Counted from the first letter of the stretch, positions 41,131-50,856 are shown. The stretch is 64,000 nucleotides of DNA from Phenylobacterium deserti (GCA_943332615.1 CALQQB010000009.1:27512-91511); one strand, 5' to 3'. Notes: generated from the letters alone by a model not told the origin. A program made the numbers and translations.

Positions 41131-44010
41131 ATGGCGTTCAAGCACACCTTGCTTGCGTCCAGCGCTCTGCTGGCCGCGGCGATAGGAACATCCGCGTCCG
41201 CTCAGGCGCCGGCCAGCACCAACACCATTCAGGAACTGGTGGTCACCGCCGAAAAGCGGGAACAGAGTCTGCAAGATGTTCCGGTCGCGATCTCGGCCTT
41301 CACCGCGGAGCGGCGCGATATCGTTGGCATCCAGTCCATCCAGGACATGACCAACTTCACCCCGGGCCTGCAGTACTCGACCTCCACCGACCGGATTTCG
41401 CTGCGCGGCCTCGGCCGCCTCACCAACGTGCTGTCGGCTGACGCGTCGGTCGCCAACTATGCGGACGGGGTCTACGAGACCTTCGCGGTGCGGGCGGGCT
41501 CCTCGACGCTGGAGCTTGAGCGTGTGGAGATCCTGCGCGGACCGCAGGGCACGCTGTACGGCCGCAACTCGATCGCCGGCGCGATCAATATCATTTCGCG
41601 GCGCCCGACCACGGAGCCCTACGCGGAAGTCCGCGCCACATACGGCAACTACAACCGCTCCGTCGTCGAAGGCGCGATCTCAGGCCCGTTGAGCGACCGG
41701 GTGCAGGCGCGCCTGTTCGCCAACTGGGAATACCAGGGCAAGGGCTGGATCAAGAATACGGTCCCAGGCATGCCGTCCGAGGGCAACCGCCTGGACACCT
41801 TCTATGTCGAAGGCCAGATCCAGGTTCAGTTCTCCGAAAAGATCGAGATGTGGAGCAAGTTCGGCTACACGAGCTGGCGCAACGGGGCCGGCGGTCCGGG
41901 CTCGCAATCGGCGGGCTGGACGCCGAACATCTACGACGAGACCGGCAAGGTGCTGCCCAACATCAGCGCCACCAACCCGAACGGTGGCAACGGCTTCAAC
42001 ATCATCGAGTTTCCCGAGGGCGCGACGAACATCAACGCCGGCTTCGGCTGCTCGGGTCTGGCGACCAACGTCACCAGCGCCAATGGTCCGGGCATCGGTG
42101 GATGCGTGAACGCCTCGCACGACAGCCCGTGGCTGATCAACCGCCCGATCACCTACAATGTGCGCCTGCCCAGCGCCTACACGGTGGCCAGCCACTGGAC
42201 CTATCACGCCGACAATTTCGACATCAAATACATCGTTGGCGGCGTGCGTTACTGGTACCACCTGAAGGGTTCGGTGCCCGGCGGCAGCCAGGACGCGCCG
42301 ATCACCAAATTCACCGCCGGCGCCACGACCTTCTATCCTCAGGAAGGTTTCGACTATCAGGAACGCAACGGCTTCATCTCCAATGAACTGAACATCGTTT
42401 CGACAAAAGAGAGTCCGCTAAAGTGGATCGTCGGCGCCTACTACTTTGATCAGCATTATCGCCAGCCGGTCAGCACCAACCAGGACCCGCGGCAGACAGA
42501 GTGGTTTGCCGTGCCTCCGTTCGGCGTCTGCCGGAGTGGGGCCAACCCCGGCGGCGGCGTCGCCGCGCCGTCGGTGGCATGCCCGACCGGCACGGGCCGT
42601 CGCTTCGACAACCGCCCGTCCGTCAACGACAAGTCCTATGCCTTCTACGGTCAGCTCACCTATGACTACGGCGACCAGTTCACCCTGACCGGCGGCCTCC
42701 GCTACTCCCATGACCGCAAGTACGGCACGGAGTCGGTTCGCCTGCTCTGTTTCGGGCTTCCGGCCTGCCTGGGCGGCCTGCCGCCGGAGTTCTTCGCCGC
42801 ACCGCTGGATCTGACCGGGGTCACGACCGTGGTCGCCGGCGGCACCGGCGCGGTCAACGACGGGGTCCCACAGGGCGTGAAGGGACCGACCAGTTATGAT
42901 CCGAAGACCGGCTTCGCCTCACGGAATTATGACGCCAGCTGGCAGGCCGTCACCGGCACGGCCAAGCTGGACTGGCATCCGGATGCCGACACCCTCGGCT
43001 ACCTCAGCTACAGCCGCGGCTACCGTTCTGGCGGCTTCAATATCGGCATCTTCACGGTGTTGAGCTACCTGCCCTACTCGGACAAGGAGTCGGTCGATGC
43101 CCTTGAGATAGGGCTCAAGAAGAACTGGAGCCCGTCGTTCCAGACCAATGTCGCCCTGTACCACTACGACTACAAGAATCTGCAGATTCCGATCAGCGTC
43201 ATCAGGACCGGTGATTTCCTCGGATCGCCCGTCGCTCAGGGCACGACCTCATTTTACAACACACCCAAGTCACGCTCGCAGGGCTTGGAAGTCGAGGTGC
43301 TCTGGCAACCGATCGAAAACCTTCAGATCATCGGAAGCTACTCCTACATCGACGCCACAATCCGCAACGGTCAGGCGATTGACACCACGGATCCGAACGC
43401 CCTCGCGGTGGGCGCCAAGCCGATCCACACGATCGCCCAATGCCAAGCCGGCGGCGCCGCCGTGGTTGGCGACTGCATCGTGGACGATCCTACCAACGGC
43501 CTGCCCGGCAAGGGATACCGTCGGCTCCAGAGCCTGAAGGGCAACGACCTGCCCAATGCCCCGCGCAACAAGATCGCCATCGCGGCCAACTACACCTGGA
43601 ATTTCGAACCGGGCTCGCTGACCGCCAGCGCCACCTACTCCTGGCGTGACCACACCTACGGCACGCTGTTCAAGCGCTGGTACACGGAGTCCCCGACCTG
43701 GAGCCAGGTGGACACCCGCCTGCTCTGGAAGGACACCAAGGGCAAGTACGAGTTCATCGCCTACGTGAAGAACCTGTTCGACACGATTGGCTACGACCAG
43801 GGCGCCACGGGGTCCAGGATCAACGGCAGCTTCTCCAACGTCTACGGCGCGAACCCGGCCGGCCTGACCTGCAGTCCGGTCGTCACGGGCGCCGCGAACC
43901 CTGCGGGTGGAAGCGTGGGCACCCGCAACTGCGTGCAGGGCATCAGCAAGACCTTCTACACGACCCCGCCTCGCACCTACGGGATCGAGGTTCGCTACAA
44001 GTTCTGGTAG
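41131..44010 (+). CDS. TonB-dependent receptor, first of a tandem pair
   Basis: A 959-residue outer membrane transporter. A signal peptide (MAFKHTLLASSALLAAAIGTSASAQ) is followed by a TonB box and plug start IQELVVTAEKREQSLQDVPVAISAF, then the plug (SLRGLGR, ILRGPQGTLYGRNSIAGAINIISRRP) and a 22-strand barrel ending in the aromatic YGIEVRYKFW. This plug type is common in Caulobacterales and Sphingomonadales receptors for large or hydrophobic nutrients. It is clearly paralogous to the next gene. Extra Cys pairs in the barrel loops (CSG...GCV, LLCFGLPACL) could form extracellular disulfides. Confidence 0.95.
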   Translation: MAFKHTLLASSALLAAAIGTSASAQAPASTNTIQELVVTAEKREQSLQDVPVAISAFTAERRDIVGIQSIQDMTNFTPGLQYSTSTDRISLRGLGRLTNVLSADASVANYADGVYETFAVRAGSSTLELERVEILRGPQGTLYGRNSIAGAINIISRRPTTEPYAEVRATYGNYNRSVVEGAISGPLSDRVQARLFANWEYQGKGWIKNTVPGMPSEGNRLDTFYVEGQIQVQFSEKIEMWSKFGYTSWRNGAGGPGSQSAGWTPNIYDETGKVLPNISATNPNGGNGFNIIEFPEGATNINAGFGCSGLATNVTSANGPGIGGCVNASHDSPWLINRPITYNVRLPSAYTVASHWTYHADNFDIKYIVGGVRYWYHLKGSVPGGSQDAPITKFTAGATTFYPQEGFDYQERNGFISNELNIVSTKESPLKWIVGAYYFDQHYRQPVSTNQDPRQTEWFAVPPFGVCRSGANPGGGVAAPSVACPTGTGRRFDNRPSVNDKSYAFYGQLTYDYGDQFTLTGGLRYSHDRKYGTESVRLLCFGLPACLGGLPPEFFAAPLDLTGVTTVVAGGTGAVNDGVPQGVKGPTSYDPKTGFASRNYDASWQAVTGTAKLDWHPDADTLGYLSYSRGYRSGGFNIGIFTVLSYLPYSDKESVDALEIGLKKNWSPSFQTNVALYHYDYKNLQIPISVIRTGDFLGSPVAQGTTSFYNTPKSRSQGLEVEVLWQPIENLQIIGSYSYIDATIRNGQAIDTTDPNALAVGAKPIHTIAQCQAGGAAVVGDCIVDDPTNGLPGKGYRRLQSLKGNDLPNAPRNKIAIAANYTWNFEPGSLTASATYSWRDHTYGTLFKRWYTESPTWSQVDTRLLWKDTKGKYEFIAYVKNLFDTIGYDQGATGSRINGSFSNVYGANPAGLTCSPVVTGAANPAGGSVGTRNCVQGISKTFYTTPPRTYGIEVRYKFW

Positions 44011-44018
44011 CCGGCTCG

Positions 44019-44044
44019 CCGGGTCCGGTTTTCGCCGGACCCGG
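44019..44044 (+). terminator. Possible terminator after the first TBDR
   Basis: ccgggtccgg-ttttcg-ccggacccgg, a perfect 10-bp stem starting nine bases after the stop. The following ttcgctccgtagtgttgttt has no real T-run, so termination may be partial, allowing read-through into the second receptor gene. Confidence 0.55.
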
Positions 44045-44158
44045 TTCGCTCCGTAGTGTTGTTTCAGCGCCGCAATGATCGAGATTCACATCAACCGCGC
44101 GGCAGGCGCGGTCACTGTGCGTTGACGGCTGGGTGATCGTCGTTCAGCTTCCTCCCTT

Positions 44159-44207
44159 CAAGCGCAACGAATAGCGCTCACCTGAAATCTGCGGGGAGGC
44201 AGTCCAT
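44159..44207 (+). promoter_or_regulatory. Conserved 5' leader of the second tandem TBDR
   Basis: aagcgcaacgaatagcgctca and tgcggggaggcag match the leader of the first TBDR, at the same distance from the start codon. The similarity stops upstream, apart from a shared gcgttgacg near 44120. Confidence 0.55.
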
Positions 44208-46826
44208 ATGAAATTCAAGCATACCCTTTTGACGACCAGCGCGCTGATGGCGGCTGTCATCAGCGGCGCCGCGCACGCGCAGTCCGCGGCGAACACCAAC
44301 ACCATCGAAGAGCTGGTGGTCACCGCCGAAAAGCGGGAAGCCAGCCTGCAGGACGTGCCCGTCGCCATCTCGGCCTTCACGGCTGAGAAGCGCGACCTGG
44401 TCGGGATCAACACCGTCCAGGACATGACCAACTTCACGCCCGGCCTGCAGTATTCCACCCAGACCGACCGCATCTCGCTCCGCGGCGTCGGGCGCCTCAA
44501 CAACTCGCACGCCGCCGACTCGTCTGTGGCCGTGTACTCCGACGGCATCTACTCCACCTCGACGGTGCAGGCCGGCGAGACGCCGATCTTCATCGACCGG
44601 CTGGAAGTGCTGCGCGGCCCGCAGGGCACCCTCTATGGACGCAACTCGATCGGCGGCGCCATCAACGTCGTGTCGCGCCGGCCCACCGAGGAGTTCTACG
44701 CAGAGGTCCGCGGCACCTATCAGAACTACAATCGCCGCCTCCTGGAAGCCGCGGTCTCCGGCCCGCTCAACGACTGGCTTCAGTTCCGCGTGGTCGGCAA
44801 CTGGGACAAGCAGACCAAGGGCTGGTTCAAGAACATCAGCACCTCGCCGACCGCCCGTGATGAAGGCGGCGTGATCGACACCACCTTCTTCGAAGGCCAA
44901 CTTCAGGCCAAGTTCTCGGATCGGCTCGACGCCTGGGTCAAGGTGAGCGTGCTGAACTGGGATAACGGCGGAGGCGGCCCAGGCTCGCGCTCCAGCTGGA
45001 CTCCGGCGCCCTACAACATCGCGCAACAGTCGCAGGGTAACGCCCAGGTCCCGAACGCGGGCTTCGCCTACAGCGGCCTGGCGACCAATGTGTCGACCAC
45101 TTGTCCGAACCAAAACATCTCGCTCACCAGTGTGCGCAAGATCTGCTTGGACACCCCCGGGACCGTGCGATTGACCGACACGGCGATCTTCGCCGGCCAC
45201 CTGACCTATCACGCCGACAAGTTCGACGTGAAATTCGTCACCGGCGGCACGCGCTATCACTACACCCTGACCGGCGACCAGGACGGCACGGGCGTGTCAT
45301 CGTACTCGACCTGCTACACCCAGCCCGCGGCCGCCATTCCGGGCTGCCTCGCCGGCACGACGGCGCCGGTGAACTACCCCACCAAGTACTCCTTCGACTA
45401 TCAGGAGATCGAGGAGTGGTGGAGCCACGAGATCAACCTGATCTCGACCGGCGATGGCCCGTTCCAATACGTGCTGGGCGCCTACTACTATCACGAGACC
45501 TTCAGCCAACCGGTGTTCACCCGGCTGGAGAACGAGGCCCGACTCGACGGCTTCGTGCTCAATCCGGCGACCGGCGGCGCGGCGCCGTCGGCCTTCGATC
45601 GCCACATCTACGACGACCGCCCGCACTTCAACCTGATCTCGCGGGCGATCTTCGGCCAAATCGACTGGCAGTTCTCGTCGCAGTGGAAGACCACGCTTGG
45701 CCTCCGCTACGGTGACGACCAGAAGTCCGGCTACGAGCGCAACCGGATCATCAACGCGCCCGGCACCTCCATCGCCACCCTGCCCCTCGATCTGGCGCCC
45801 TTCCTTGGTAACGACATCGGATCGAAGGGCGTGGTCTCCACCACGTTTGATCCGCTGACGGGCTTCAAGACCCGCCTCTTCGACGCCAAGTTCTCGGCGG
45901 TGACCGGCACCGCGGGGCTGCAGTTCACGCCCAACGACGACACCCTGATCTATGGCAAGTACAGCCGCGGCTATAAGGCGGGCGGCTTCCGGGTCGGCAT
46001 CGACACCTCGCTGGGCGGCAGTCCGCTGACCAAGAAGGAAACCCTCGACTCCTTCGAGCTTGGCATGAAGACCAATATCGGCGCCACGCTCCAGATCAAC
46101 GGCGACATTTTCTACTACAACTACCAGAACGCCCAGGTGCCGCTGTCACAGCCCTCGTCGACGGCGGGTGGAACGGCCATCTCGATCCTGTTCAACGTGC
46201 CCAAGGCGCGCACGATCGGTCTCGAAGTTGAGTCGATCTGGCAGCCGATCGACCACCTGCAGATCCTGGCCAACTACTCCTACCTCGACGCCCAGGTCCG
46301 CAAGGGCCAGGCCATCGACGGCGCCGACTCCTGCGCCCTGGCGCCAGGGGCCCTGCAGACTCGAGCGGCAGGCGTCACCGACGCCTTCTGCGCCGGTCCG
46401 CAGTTCTTCCAGGACCTGAAGGGCAACACCCTGCCGAACTCCGCGAAGCATCGCTTCACGGTCAACTCCAACTACACCTGGGTCTACGATCCGGGCAGCC
46501 TGACGGCGTCGGCCACGGTGGTGTGGCGGGGCGCCCAGTACGGCAGCATCTTCGACCGCAGCTACTACAAGGCCCCGGACTTCTGGCAGGTCGATGGCCG
46601 ACTGACCTGGAGGGACAAGGATGATCACTACACGATCATCGCCTTCGTGAAGAACCTGCTGGACGATGAAGGCTATGCGAACGGCGCCACCGCCGGTCGC
46701 CGGGCCGGGATCACCCCGACCTTCGCGAACCCGACCCTGAATCGCTCGGGCGTGTTCGGCCAGAGCACGACCTATGAGCTTAACCCGCCGCGCACCTACG
46801 GCGTGGAAGTCCAGTACCGCTTCTAG
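44208..46826 (+). CDS. TonB-dependent receptor, second of a tandem pair
   Basis: 872 residues, same architecture as the upstream gene: signal peptide (MKFKHTLLTTSALMAAVISGAAHAQ), TonB box and plug start IEELVVTAEKREASLQDVPVAISAF, plug (SLRGVGRLNNSHAADSSVAVYSDG, LRGPQGTLYGRNSIGGAINVVSRRP) and a barrel ending YGVEVQYRF. It is shorter by about 87 residues, mainly in barrel loops, which suggests a different or narrower ligand. The plug domains are far more alike than the barrels, as expected after duplication and divergence. A good terminator follows. Confidence 0.95.
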   Translation: MKFKHTLLTTSALMAAVISGAAHAQSAANTNTIEELVVTAEKREASLQDVPVAISAFTAEKRDLVGINTVQDMTNFTPGLQYSTQTDRISLRGVGRLNNSHAADSSVAVYSDGIYSTSTVQAGETPIFIDRLEVLRGPQGTLYGRNSIGGAINVVSRRPTEEFYAEVRGTYQNYNRRLLEAAVSGPLNDWLQFRVVGNWDKQTKGWFKNISTSPTARDEGGVIDTTFFEGQLQAKFSDRLDAWVKVSVLNWDNGGGGPGSRSSWTPAPYNIAQQSQGNAQVPNAGFAYSGLATNVSTTCPNQNISLTSVRKICLDTPGTVRLTDTAIFAGHLTYHADKFDVKFVTGGTRYHYTLTGDQDGTGVSSYSTCYTQPAAAIPGCLAGTTAPVNYPTKYSFDYQEIEEWWSHEINLISTGDGPFQYVLGAYYYHETFSQPVFTRLENEARLDGFVLNPATGGAAPSAFDRHIYDDRPHFNLISRAIFGQIDWQFSSQWKTTLGLRYGDDQKSGYERNRIINAPGTSIATLPLDLAPFLGNDIGSKGVVSTTFDPLTGFKTRLFDAKFSAVTGTAGLQFTPNDDTLIYGKYSRGYKAGGFRVGIDTSLGGSPLTKKETLDSFELGMKTNIGATLQINGDIFYYNYQNAQVPLSQPSSTAGGTAISILFNVPKARTIGLEVESIWQPIDHLQILANYSYLDAQVRKGQAIDGADSCALAPGALQTRAAGVTDAFCAGPQFFQDLKGNTLPNSAKHRFTVNSNYTWVYDPGSLTASATVVWRGAQYGSIFDRSYYKAPDFWQVDGRLTWRDKDDHYTIIAFVKNLLDDEGYANGATAGRRAGITPTFANPTLNRSGVFGQSTTYELNPPRTYGVEVQYRF

Positions 46827-46848
46827 AAGTCGGACTGGCGAAAGACTG

Positions 46849-46879
46849 GGGCGTTCCGCTGCAAGGCGGGACGCCCTTT
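46849..46879 (+). terminator. Terminator after the second TBDR
   Basis: gggcgttccgc-tgcaag-gcgggacgccc, an 11-bp stem with one G-T wobble, then tttcattt. It begins 22 bases after the stop and lies in front of the convergent globin-like gene, whose stop is at its right edge. Confidence 0.8.
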
Positions 46880-47271
46880 CATTTGGTGGCGGAGAGGACC
46901 TCTTCGATGCGGGTCGTCCAGGCGACCTCGAAGGCCGGGGTCCAGCCCTGGCCCAGCAGGGCGCGGCAGGTCTCCATCACGATCCAGAAGAAACGGTTGA
47001 AGACGTCGTGGGGCGTGCCGAACCCGTCGTGGTTCACTCGCTCGGCGCGGATCAGGTTCAGCTGGAAGGGGCCGCCCGGATCGGTCAGGCAACTGAACAC
47101 CATGGTCAGCATCTCGGCCTTGATCGCGCCGCTGACGTCGCGCCAGAACCGCTCCTGGGTTTCCGGGAACTCGGCGAACAGCCGCTCATAGACGGCGGCG
47201 GTCGGATCACCGGCGCGCTCGACCAGCTGCTCCAGCGATTGTTCGATCACATCGGCGGCTTCGATCATCAT
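46879..47271 (-). CDS. Single-domain globin-like protein
   Basis: 130 residues, all helical. The pattern YERLFAEFPETQERFW, AEMLTMVFSCL, LIRAERVNHDGFGTPHDVFNRFFWIVMETCRALLG and WTPAFEVAWTTRIEEVL follows a haem globin from helix A to H, with His in NHDGFG as the candidate proximal ligand. Haem binding is inferred, not proven. It could bind oxygen, NO or a redox signal. It is convergent with the TBDR pair and diverges from the crotonase at 47340. The start ATGATG at 47271 has GGGAG at a rather long distance. Confidence 0.7.
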   Translation of the reverse strand: MMIEAADVIEQSLEQLVERAGDPTAAVYERLFAEFPETQERFWRDVSGAIKAEMLTMVFSCLTDPGGPFQLNLIRAERVNHDGFGTPHDVFNRFFWIVMETCRALLGQGWTPAFEVAWTTRIEEVLSATK

Positions 47272-47339
47272 CTGCAGCCTTCGCTCCCTTGCCGCGTCCA
47301 GCCTATAGTCGGCGCACCGATTAAGAGGGAGGCGCGTCC

Positions 47340-48185
47340 GTGGCGTTCGAGGAAATCATTTATGCGGTCGAGGCGGGGGTGGCGACAATCACCCTCAACC
47401 GCCCGGCCTACCGCAACGCCCAGGGCTACCGGATGCTCGACGAAATCGACGCGGCCTTCGATCTGGCGCGGCCCGACGAGGCGGTGAAGGTGGTGCTGGT
47501 CCGCGGCGCCGGCGGCGTCTTCTCCACCGGCCACGACCTGGGCACGCCCGAGGCCCTGGACTACCGCAAGGCCCTGGGCGCCAAGCCCGGCATCCAGACC
47601 TATGACCAGTTCAAGAAGTACAACCTCGACCTGCTGCTGAAGTGGCGCAATTTCGAGAAGCCGACCGTCGCGATGGTCGAGGGCTACTGCATCTATGCCG
47701 GCTGGATGCTGGCCGCCTGCATGGACGTGGTGTTCGCCGCCGAGGACGCGGAGTTCCTGGGCGGCTTCGTGGAATACAATTCCATCCCCTGGGACATCGG
47801 CGTGCGCCGCGCCAAGGAGCTGTGCTTCGAAAGCCGCTTCATCACCGCCACCGACGCCGCGCGCTACGGCTTCGTCAACCGGGTCCTGGCCAAGCCGGAT
47901 CTTGAGCGCGAGACCTATGCGTGGGCCAGGCGTGTGGCCGAGAACAGCCCCGAGGCCCTGCGGATGGCCAAGGTGCAGATGAACAAGGCCCAGGACGCGC
48001 AGGGATTCTCCAGCGCGCTCGAGGACAGCCTCGGCGACTACATGGCCATGATGTGGATGCCAGGTTCGGCCATGCGCATGGAAGGCGAGCGCCGCCTGCT
48101 GACCGTCGATCTGGCCGTCCGCGGCCGCAAGGGCCAGCGCCACGGCCTGCAACCCACCGCCGCCATTTCCGGAGCCAATAAGTGA
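47340..48185 (+). CDS. Enoyl-CoA hydratase/crotonase family protein
   Basis: 281 residues from GTG 47340 with GAGGGAGG just upstream. It has [32 protein letters not shown] and [19 protein letters not shown]. It lacks the standard catalytic blocks ([17 protein letters not shown]) and carries a longer middle insertion ([14 protein letters not shown]), placing it in a divergent crotonase branch. The AcuI-type reductase gene overlaps its stop by 4 bases, so its product or substrate is probably an acrylyl- or enoyl-CoA. Confidence 0.9.
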   Translation: MAFEEIIYAVEAGVATITLNRPAYRNAQGYRMLDEIDAAFDLARPDEAVKVVLVRGAGGVFSTGHDLGTPEALDYRKALGAKPGIQTYDQFKKYNLDLLLKWRNFEKPTVAMVEGYCIYAGWMLAACMDVVFAAEDAEFLGGFVEYNSIPWDIGVRRAKELCFESRFITATDAARYGFVNRVLAKPDLERETYAWARRVAENSPEALRMAKVQMNKAQDAQGFSSALEDSLGDYMAMMWMPGSAMRMEGERRLLTVDLAVRGRKGQRHGLQPTAAISGANK

Positions 48186-49174
48186 CCGACACCTTCCGCG
48201 CCCTGCGCCTGCACAAGACCGATGCCGGCCAGGAGGCCCGCGTCGAGACCCTGACCCTCGACGACCTGATGGACGGCGACGTCACGGTCCGGGTCGAATA
48301 CTCCACCATCAACTTCAAGGACGGCCTGGCGCTCACCGGCCGCTCGCCGGTGGTGCGGGTGTGGCCGCTGATCCCCGGCATCGACTTCGCCGGGGTCGTC
48401 GAGACCTCGTCGCACGCCGGGTTCCATCCGGGCGACCGGGTGGTGCTCAATGGCTATGGCGTCGGCGAGACCCACCACGGCGGCTACGCCCAGCGCGCGC
48501 GGGTCAAGGGCGACTGGCTGGTCAAGCTGCCGGACGCGCTGTCCAGCGCTCAGGCGATGGCGATTGGCACCGCCGGCTACACCGCCATGCTGTCGGTGCT
48601 GGCGCTTGAGCGTCAGGGCGTGACCCCCGACGCCGGTGAGGTGCTGGTCACCGGCGCGGCCGGCGGCGTCGGCAGCGTGGCCATCGCGCTGCTGTCACGG
48701 CTAGGCTACCGCGTCGTGGCCTCCTCGCGGCGCGCGGAAAGCGAGGGCGCCTACCTCACGGGTCTCGGCGCCACGGAGGTCATCGATGCGGCGACACTGC
48801 AGGGCCCGGCCCGGCCGCTGGCCAAGGAACGCTGGGCCGGGGCGGTGGACTCGGTCGGCAGCCACACCCTGGCCAATGTGATCTCCCAGATGCGTTACAG
48901 CGGCGCCGTGGCGGCCTGTGGCCTGGCCCAAGGGCTGGACCTGCCGGGCTCGGTCGCGCCGTTCATCCTGCGCGGTGTCGTGCTGGCCGGGATCGACAGC
49001 GTGATGCGGCCGATGCCCGACCGCGTCGAGGCCTGGGGCCGGCTGGCGAGCGACCTGGACCTGGGGAAACTGGAAGCCATGACCAGCACCGCGACCCTCG
49101 AAGACCTGCCGCGGCTGGGCGGCGAAATCCTGGACGGCAAGGTGCGGGGGCGGGTGGTGGTGGCGGTCAAATAA
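48182..49174 (+). CDS. acuI: Zinc-free MDR reductase, acrylyl-CoA reductase (AcuI/YhdH) family
   Basis: 330 residues of the medium-chain reductase superfamily without zinc ligands. The YhdH/YhfP subfamily pattern is clear: [56 protein letters not shown], and the NADPH motif [16 protein letters not shown] followed by [22 protein letters not shown]. AcuI reduces acrylyl-CoA to propionyl-CoA with NADPH, protecting against toxic acrylyl-CoA. GTG start overlapping the crotonase stop (GTGA). Confidence 0.9.
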   Translation: MTDTFRALRLHKTDAGQEARVETLTLDDLMDGDVTVRVEYSTINFKDGLALTGRSPVVRVWPLIPGIDFAGVVETSSHAGFHPGDRVVLNGYGVGETHHGGYAQRARVKGDWLVKLPDALSSAQAMAIGTAGYTAMLSVLALERQGVTPDAGEVLVTGAAGGVGSVAIALLSRLGYRVVASSRRAESEGAYLTGLGATEVIDAATLQGPARPLAKERWAGAVDSVGSHTLANVISQMRYSGAVAACGLAQGLDLPGSVAPFILRGVVLAGIDSVMRPMPDRVEAWGRLASDLDLGKLEAMTSTATLEDLPRLGGEILDGKVRGRVVVAVK

Positions 49175-49177
49175 TCA

Positions 49178-49304
49178 CCGCTCATCCCGGCGAAAGCCGG
49201 GACCCAGATGGAAAGTCCGGCGTCCCGCTCGATGGGCGCGAAGCCATGCCAGCCCACCTCTGCGTGTTGCGATCTGGGTCCCGGCATTCGCCGGGATGAG
49301 CGGA
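49178..49304. repeat. REP-type inverted pair downstream of acuI
   Basis: Two arms, cgctcatcccggcgaaagcc... (49179-49209) and ...cattcgccgggatgagcgg (49272-49304), in inverted orientation with 62 bases between. Each arm has its own stem such as cccggc-gaaa-gccggg. This is a type common between alphaproteobacterial genes. It separates the convergent acuI and gpx genes and may act as a bidirectional terminator or mRNA stabiliser. Confidence 0.9.
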
Positions 49305-49311
49305 AATAGAG

Positions 49312-49788
49312 TCAGAGCGCGCCCTCGATCGCCGCCACCAGGCCCGCGTCCTGCGGGTCGGTGCGCGGCCCGAAGGCCTGGAGCGCCTCGCCGTGTCTGC
49401 CGATCAGGATCTTGTGGAAGTTCCACACCGGGACCGCCGGCTCGCCCAGTTGCTCGGCGGCCCATTTGTAGAACGGGTGGGCGCCGGCCTCCTTCACATC
49501 GACCTTGGCGGTCATCGGGAAATCGATGCCGAAGGTGGTGGAACAGAAGGTCTCGATCTCGGCCTCGGTCCCCGGCTCCTGGCCCATGAACTGGTTGCAG
49601 GGCACGCCCAGCACCACCAGCCCCTTGTCCTTGTAGTCGGAGTAGAGCTGCTCCAACCCGGTGTACTGGGGGGTCAGGCCGCACTTCGACGCGGTGTTGA
49701 CCACCAGCACCACCTTGTCCTTGAAGGTGGTCAGCGGCAGCGGGCCGCCGGCGATGGCGTCGAACGAATAGTCATGGGCGCTGGACAT
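49312..49788 (-). CDS. Glutathione peroxidase, Cys type
   Basis: 158 residues. The peroxidatic Cys sits in NTASKCGLTPQY (Cys where mammalian enzymes have selenocysteine), followed by VPCNQFMGQEPG with a possible resolving Cys, and WNFHKILI supplying catalytic Trp and Asn. It reduces hydroperoxides, using glutathione or thioredoxin. Its Shine-Dalgarno GGAG lies at the edge of the REP arm at 49797. Pairs with the glutathione reductase gene at 57 kb in function. Confidence 0.95.
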   Translation of the reverse strand: MSSAHDYSFDAIAGGPLPLTTFKDKVVLVVNTASKCGLTPQYTGLEQLYSDYKDKGLVVLGVPCNQFMGQEPGTEAEIETFCSTTFGIDFPMTAKVDVKEAGAHPFYKWAAEQLGEPAVPVWNFHKILIGRHGEALQAFGPRTDPQDAGLVAAIEGAL

Positions 49789-49796
49789 TTTTAACT

Positions 49797-49921
49797 CCGC
49801 TCATCCCGGCGAATGCCGGGACCCAGGTCGAGGCCAGGGGTCATCTTGGACAGTCGCCCGCGCAGATCGAGCAAGGTCCAGTCGTTCCATCTGGGTCCCG
49901 ACATTCGCCGGGATGAGCGGA
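49797..49921. repeat. Second REP-type inverted pair, upstream of gpx
   Basis: Arms at 49797-49829 and 49889-49921 match the pair at 49178-49304, with gaat rather than gaaa as the hairpin loop in one arm and one stem mismatch in the other. Read on the minus strand, the end of the first arm (gatgagcGGAG) forms the gpx ribosome binding site. The pair lies between the Gfo/Idh/MocA gene and gpx. Confidence 0.9.
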
Positions 49922-49932
49922 ATTTAGAGTGT

Positions 49933-50856
49933 TTACCCCGCGTCCTCCAACGCCTGTTCGACGGCGACGGCCAGATCGAGGGCCGCGATGGCCTCGGCGG
50001 CGGTCACCACCGGCCTTGGCGCCTCGCCGCGCACGGCCGCCAGGAAGCCCGCGACGCTGGCCCCCAGCGGGTCCCTGGCCGCCGGGGTGTCGGCGTAGTC
50101 GGGGTTCAGCGCGAAGGGCGTGGTGTTGCGGAAGGTGCGCGCCATGAAGTCGATCTCCACCTCGCCGGAGGGGTAGACGATACGCATGGTCCGCTTCCGC
50201 TCGGGCGCGAGACGCGAGACATCGAAGGTGGCGGTGAAGGCGCTATCGAAGCTGACCTCGGCACGGACGCGGTCCCAGACGCCGCCCTCGCCCCGGCCCC
50301 CCTCGGCCTCCGCGGTCACCGGGTCGGCGGCGCTGATCGCCAGCGCCAGGTCCAGGTCGTGGATCATCAGGTCGAGGATGGCCGAGACATCGCGGCTGCG
50401 TTCGGAGGGCGGGCCGTGGCGCAGGGCTTCCAGCCGCAACGGCTGCTCAGGCACATCCAGCAGGCCCATGGCCTGGAAGGTCACCCGCTCCTGGTGGCCG
50501 CAGGCGATCACCAGCCCCTTGGCCTCGGCCGCCACGCGCAGCCGCTCGGCCTCGGCGACGCTGATCCCGATGGGTTTTTCCACATAGACCGGCTTGCCGG
50601 CCGCGATCGCCGCCAGCGCCTGGCCGGCGTGGAAGGTCGCCGGCGAGGCGACGGTGACCACATCCACCGCCTCGAAGAAGGCGGCCAGGTCGCTGAACGC
50701 CCGGCCGCCCAGCGGCATGCCCACCTTCGCCGCCCGTTCCGGATGGGTATCGTACACGGCCGAGAGCGTCACGCCGGGCAGGCGCGCGTACTGGGCGGCG
50801 TGGTAGCCGCCGAACACGCCCGCGCCGATAACGCCGCCTCGCAAGGTCTGAACCAT
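49933..50856 (-). CDS. Gfo/Idh/MocA-family oxidoreductase
   Basis: 307 residues. An N-terminal Rossmann fold (GVIGAGVFGGYHAAQYARL), VVTVASPATFHAGQALAAIAAGKPVYVEKPIG with the catalytic EKP motif, and the C-terminal beta-sheet domain with HDLDLAL. Enzymes of this family oxidise or reduce sugars and cyclitols with NAD(P). It is monocistronic, followed by the REP pair. Confidence 0.93.
   Translation of the reverse strand: MVQTLRGGVIGAGVFGGYHAAQYARLPGVTLSAVYDTHPERAAKVGMPLGGRAFSDLAAFFEAVDVVTVASPATFHAGQALAAIAAGKPVYVEKPIGISVAEAERLRVAAEAKGLVIACGHQERVTFQAMGLLDVPEQPLRLEALRHGPPSERSRDVSAILDLMIHDLDLALAISAADPVTAEAEGGRGEGGVWDRVRAEVSFDSAFTATFDVSRLAPERKRTMRIVYPSGEVEIDFMARTFRNTTPFALNPDYADTPAARDPLGASVAGFLAAVRGEAPRPVVTAAEAIAALDLAVAVEQALEDAG

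Noticed and set aside
49312-49788. Selenocysteine glutathione peroxidase
   Set aside because: The active-site codon encodes Cys and no in-frame TGA or SECIS-like element is present.
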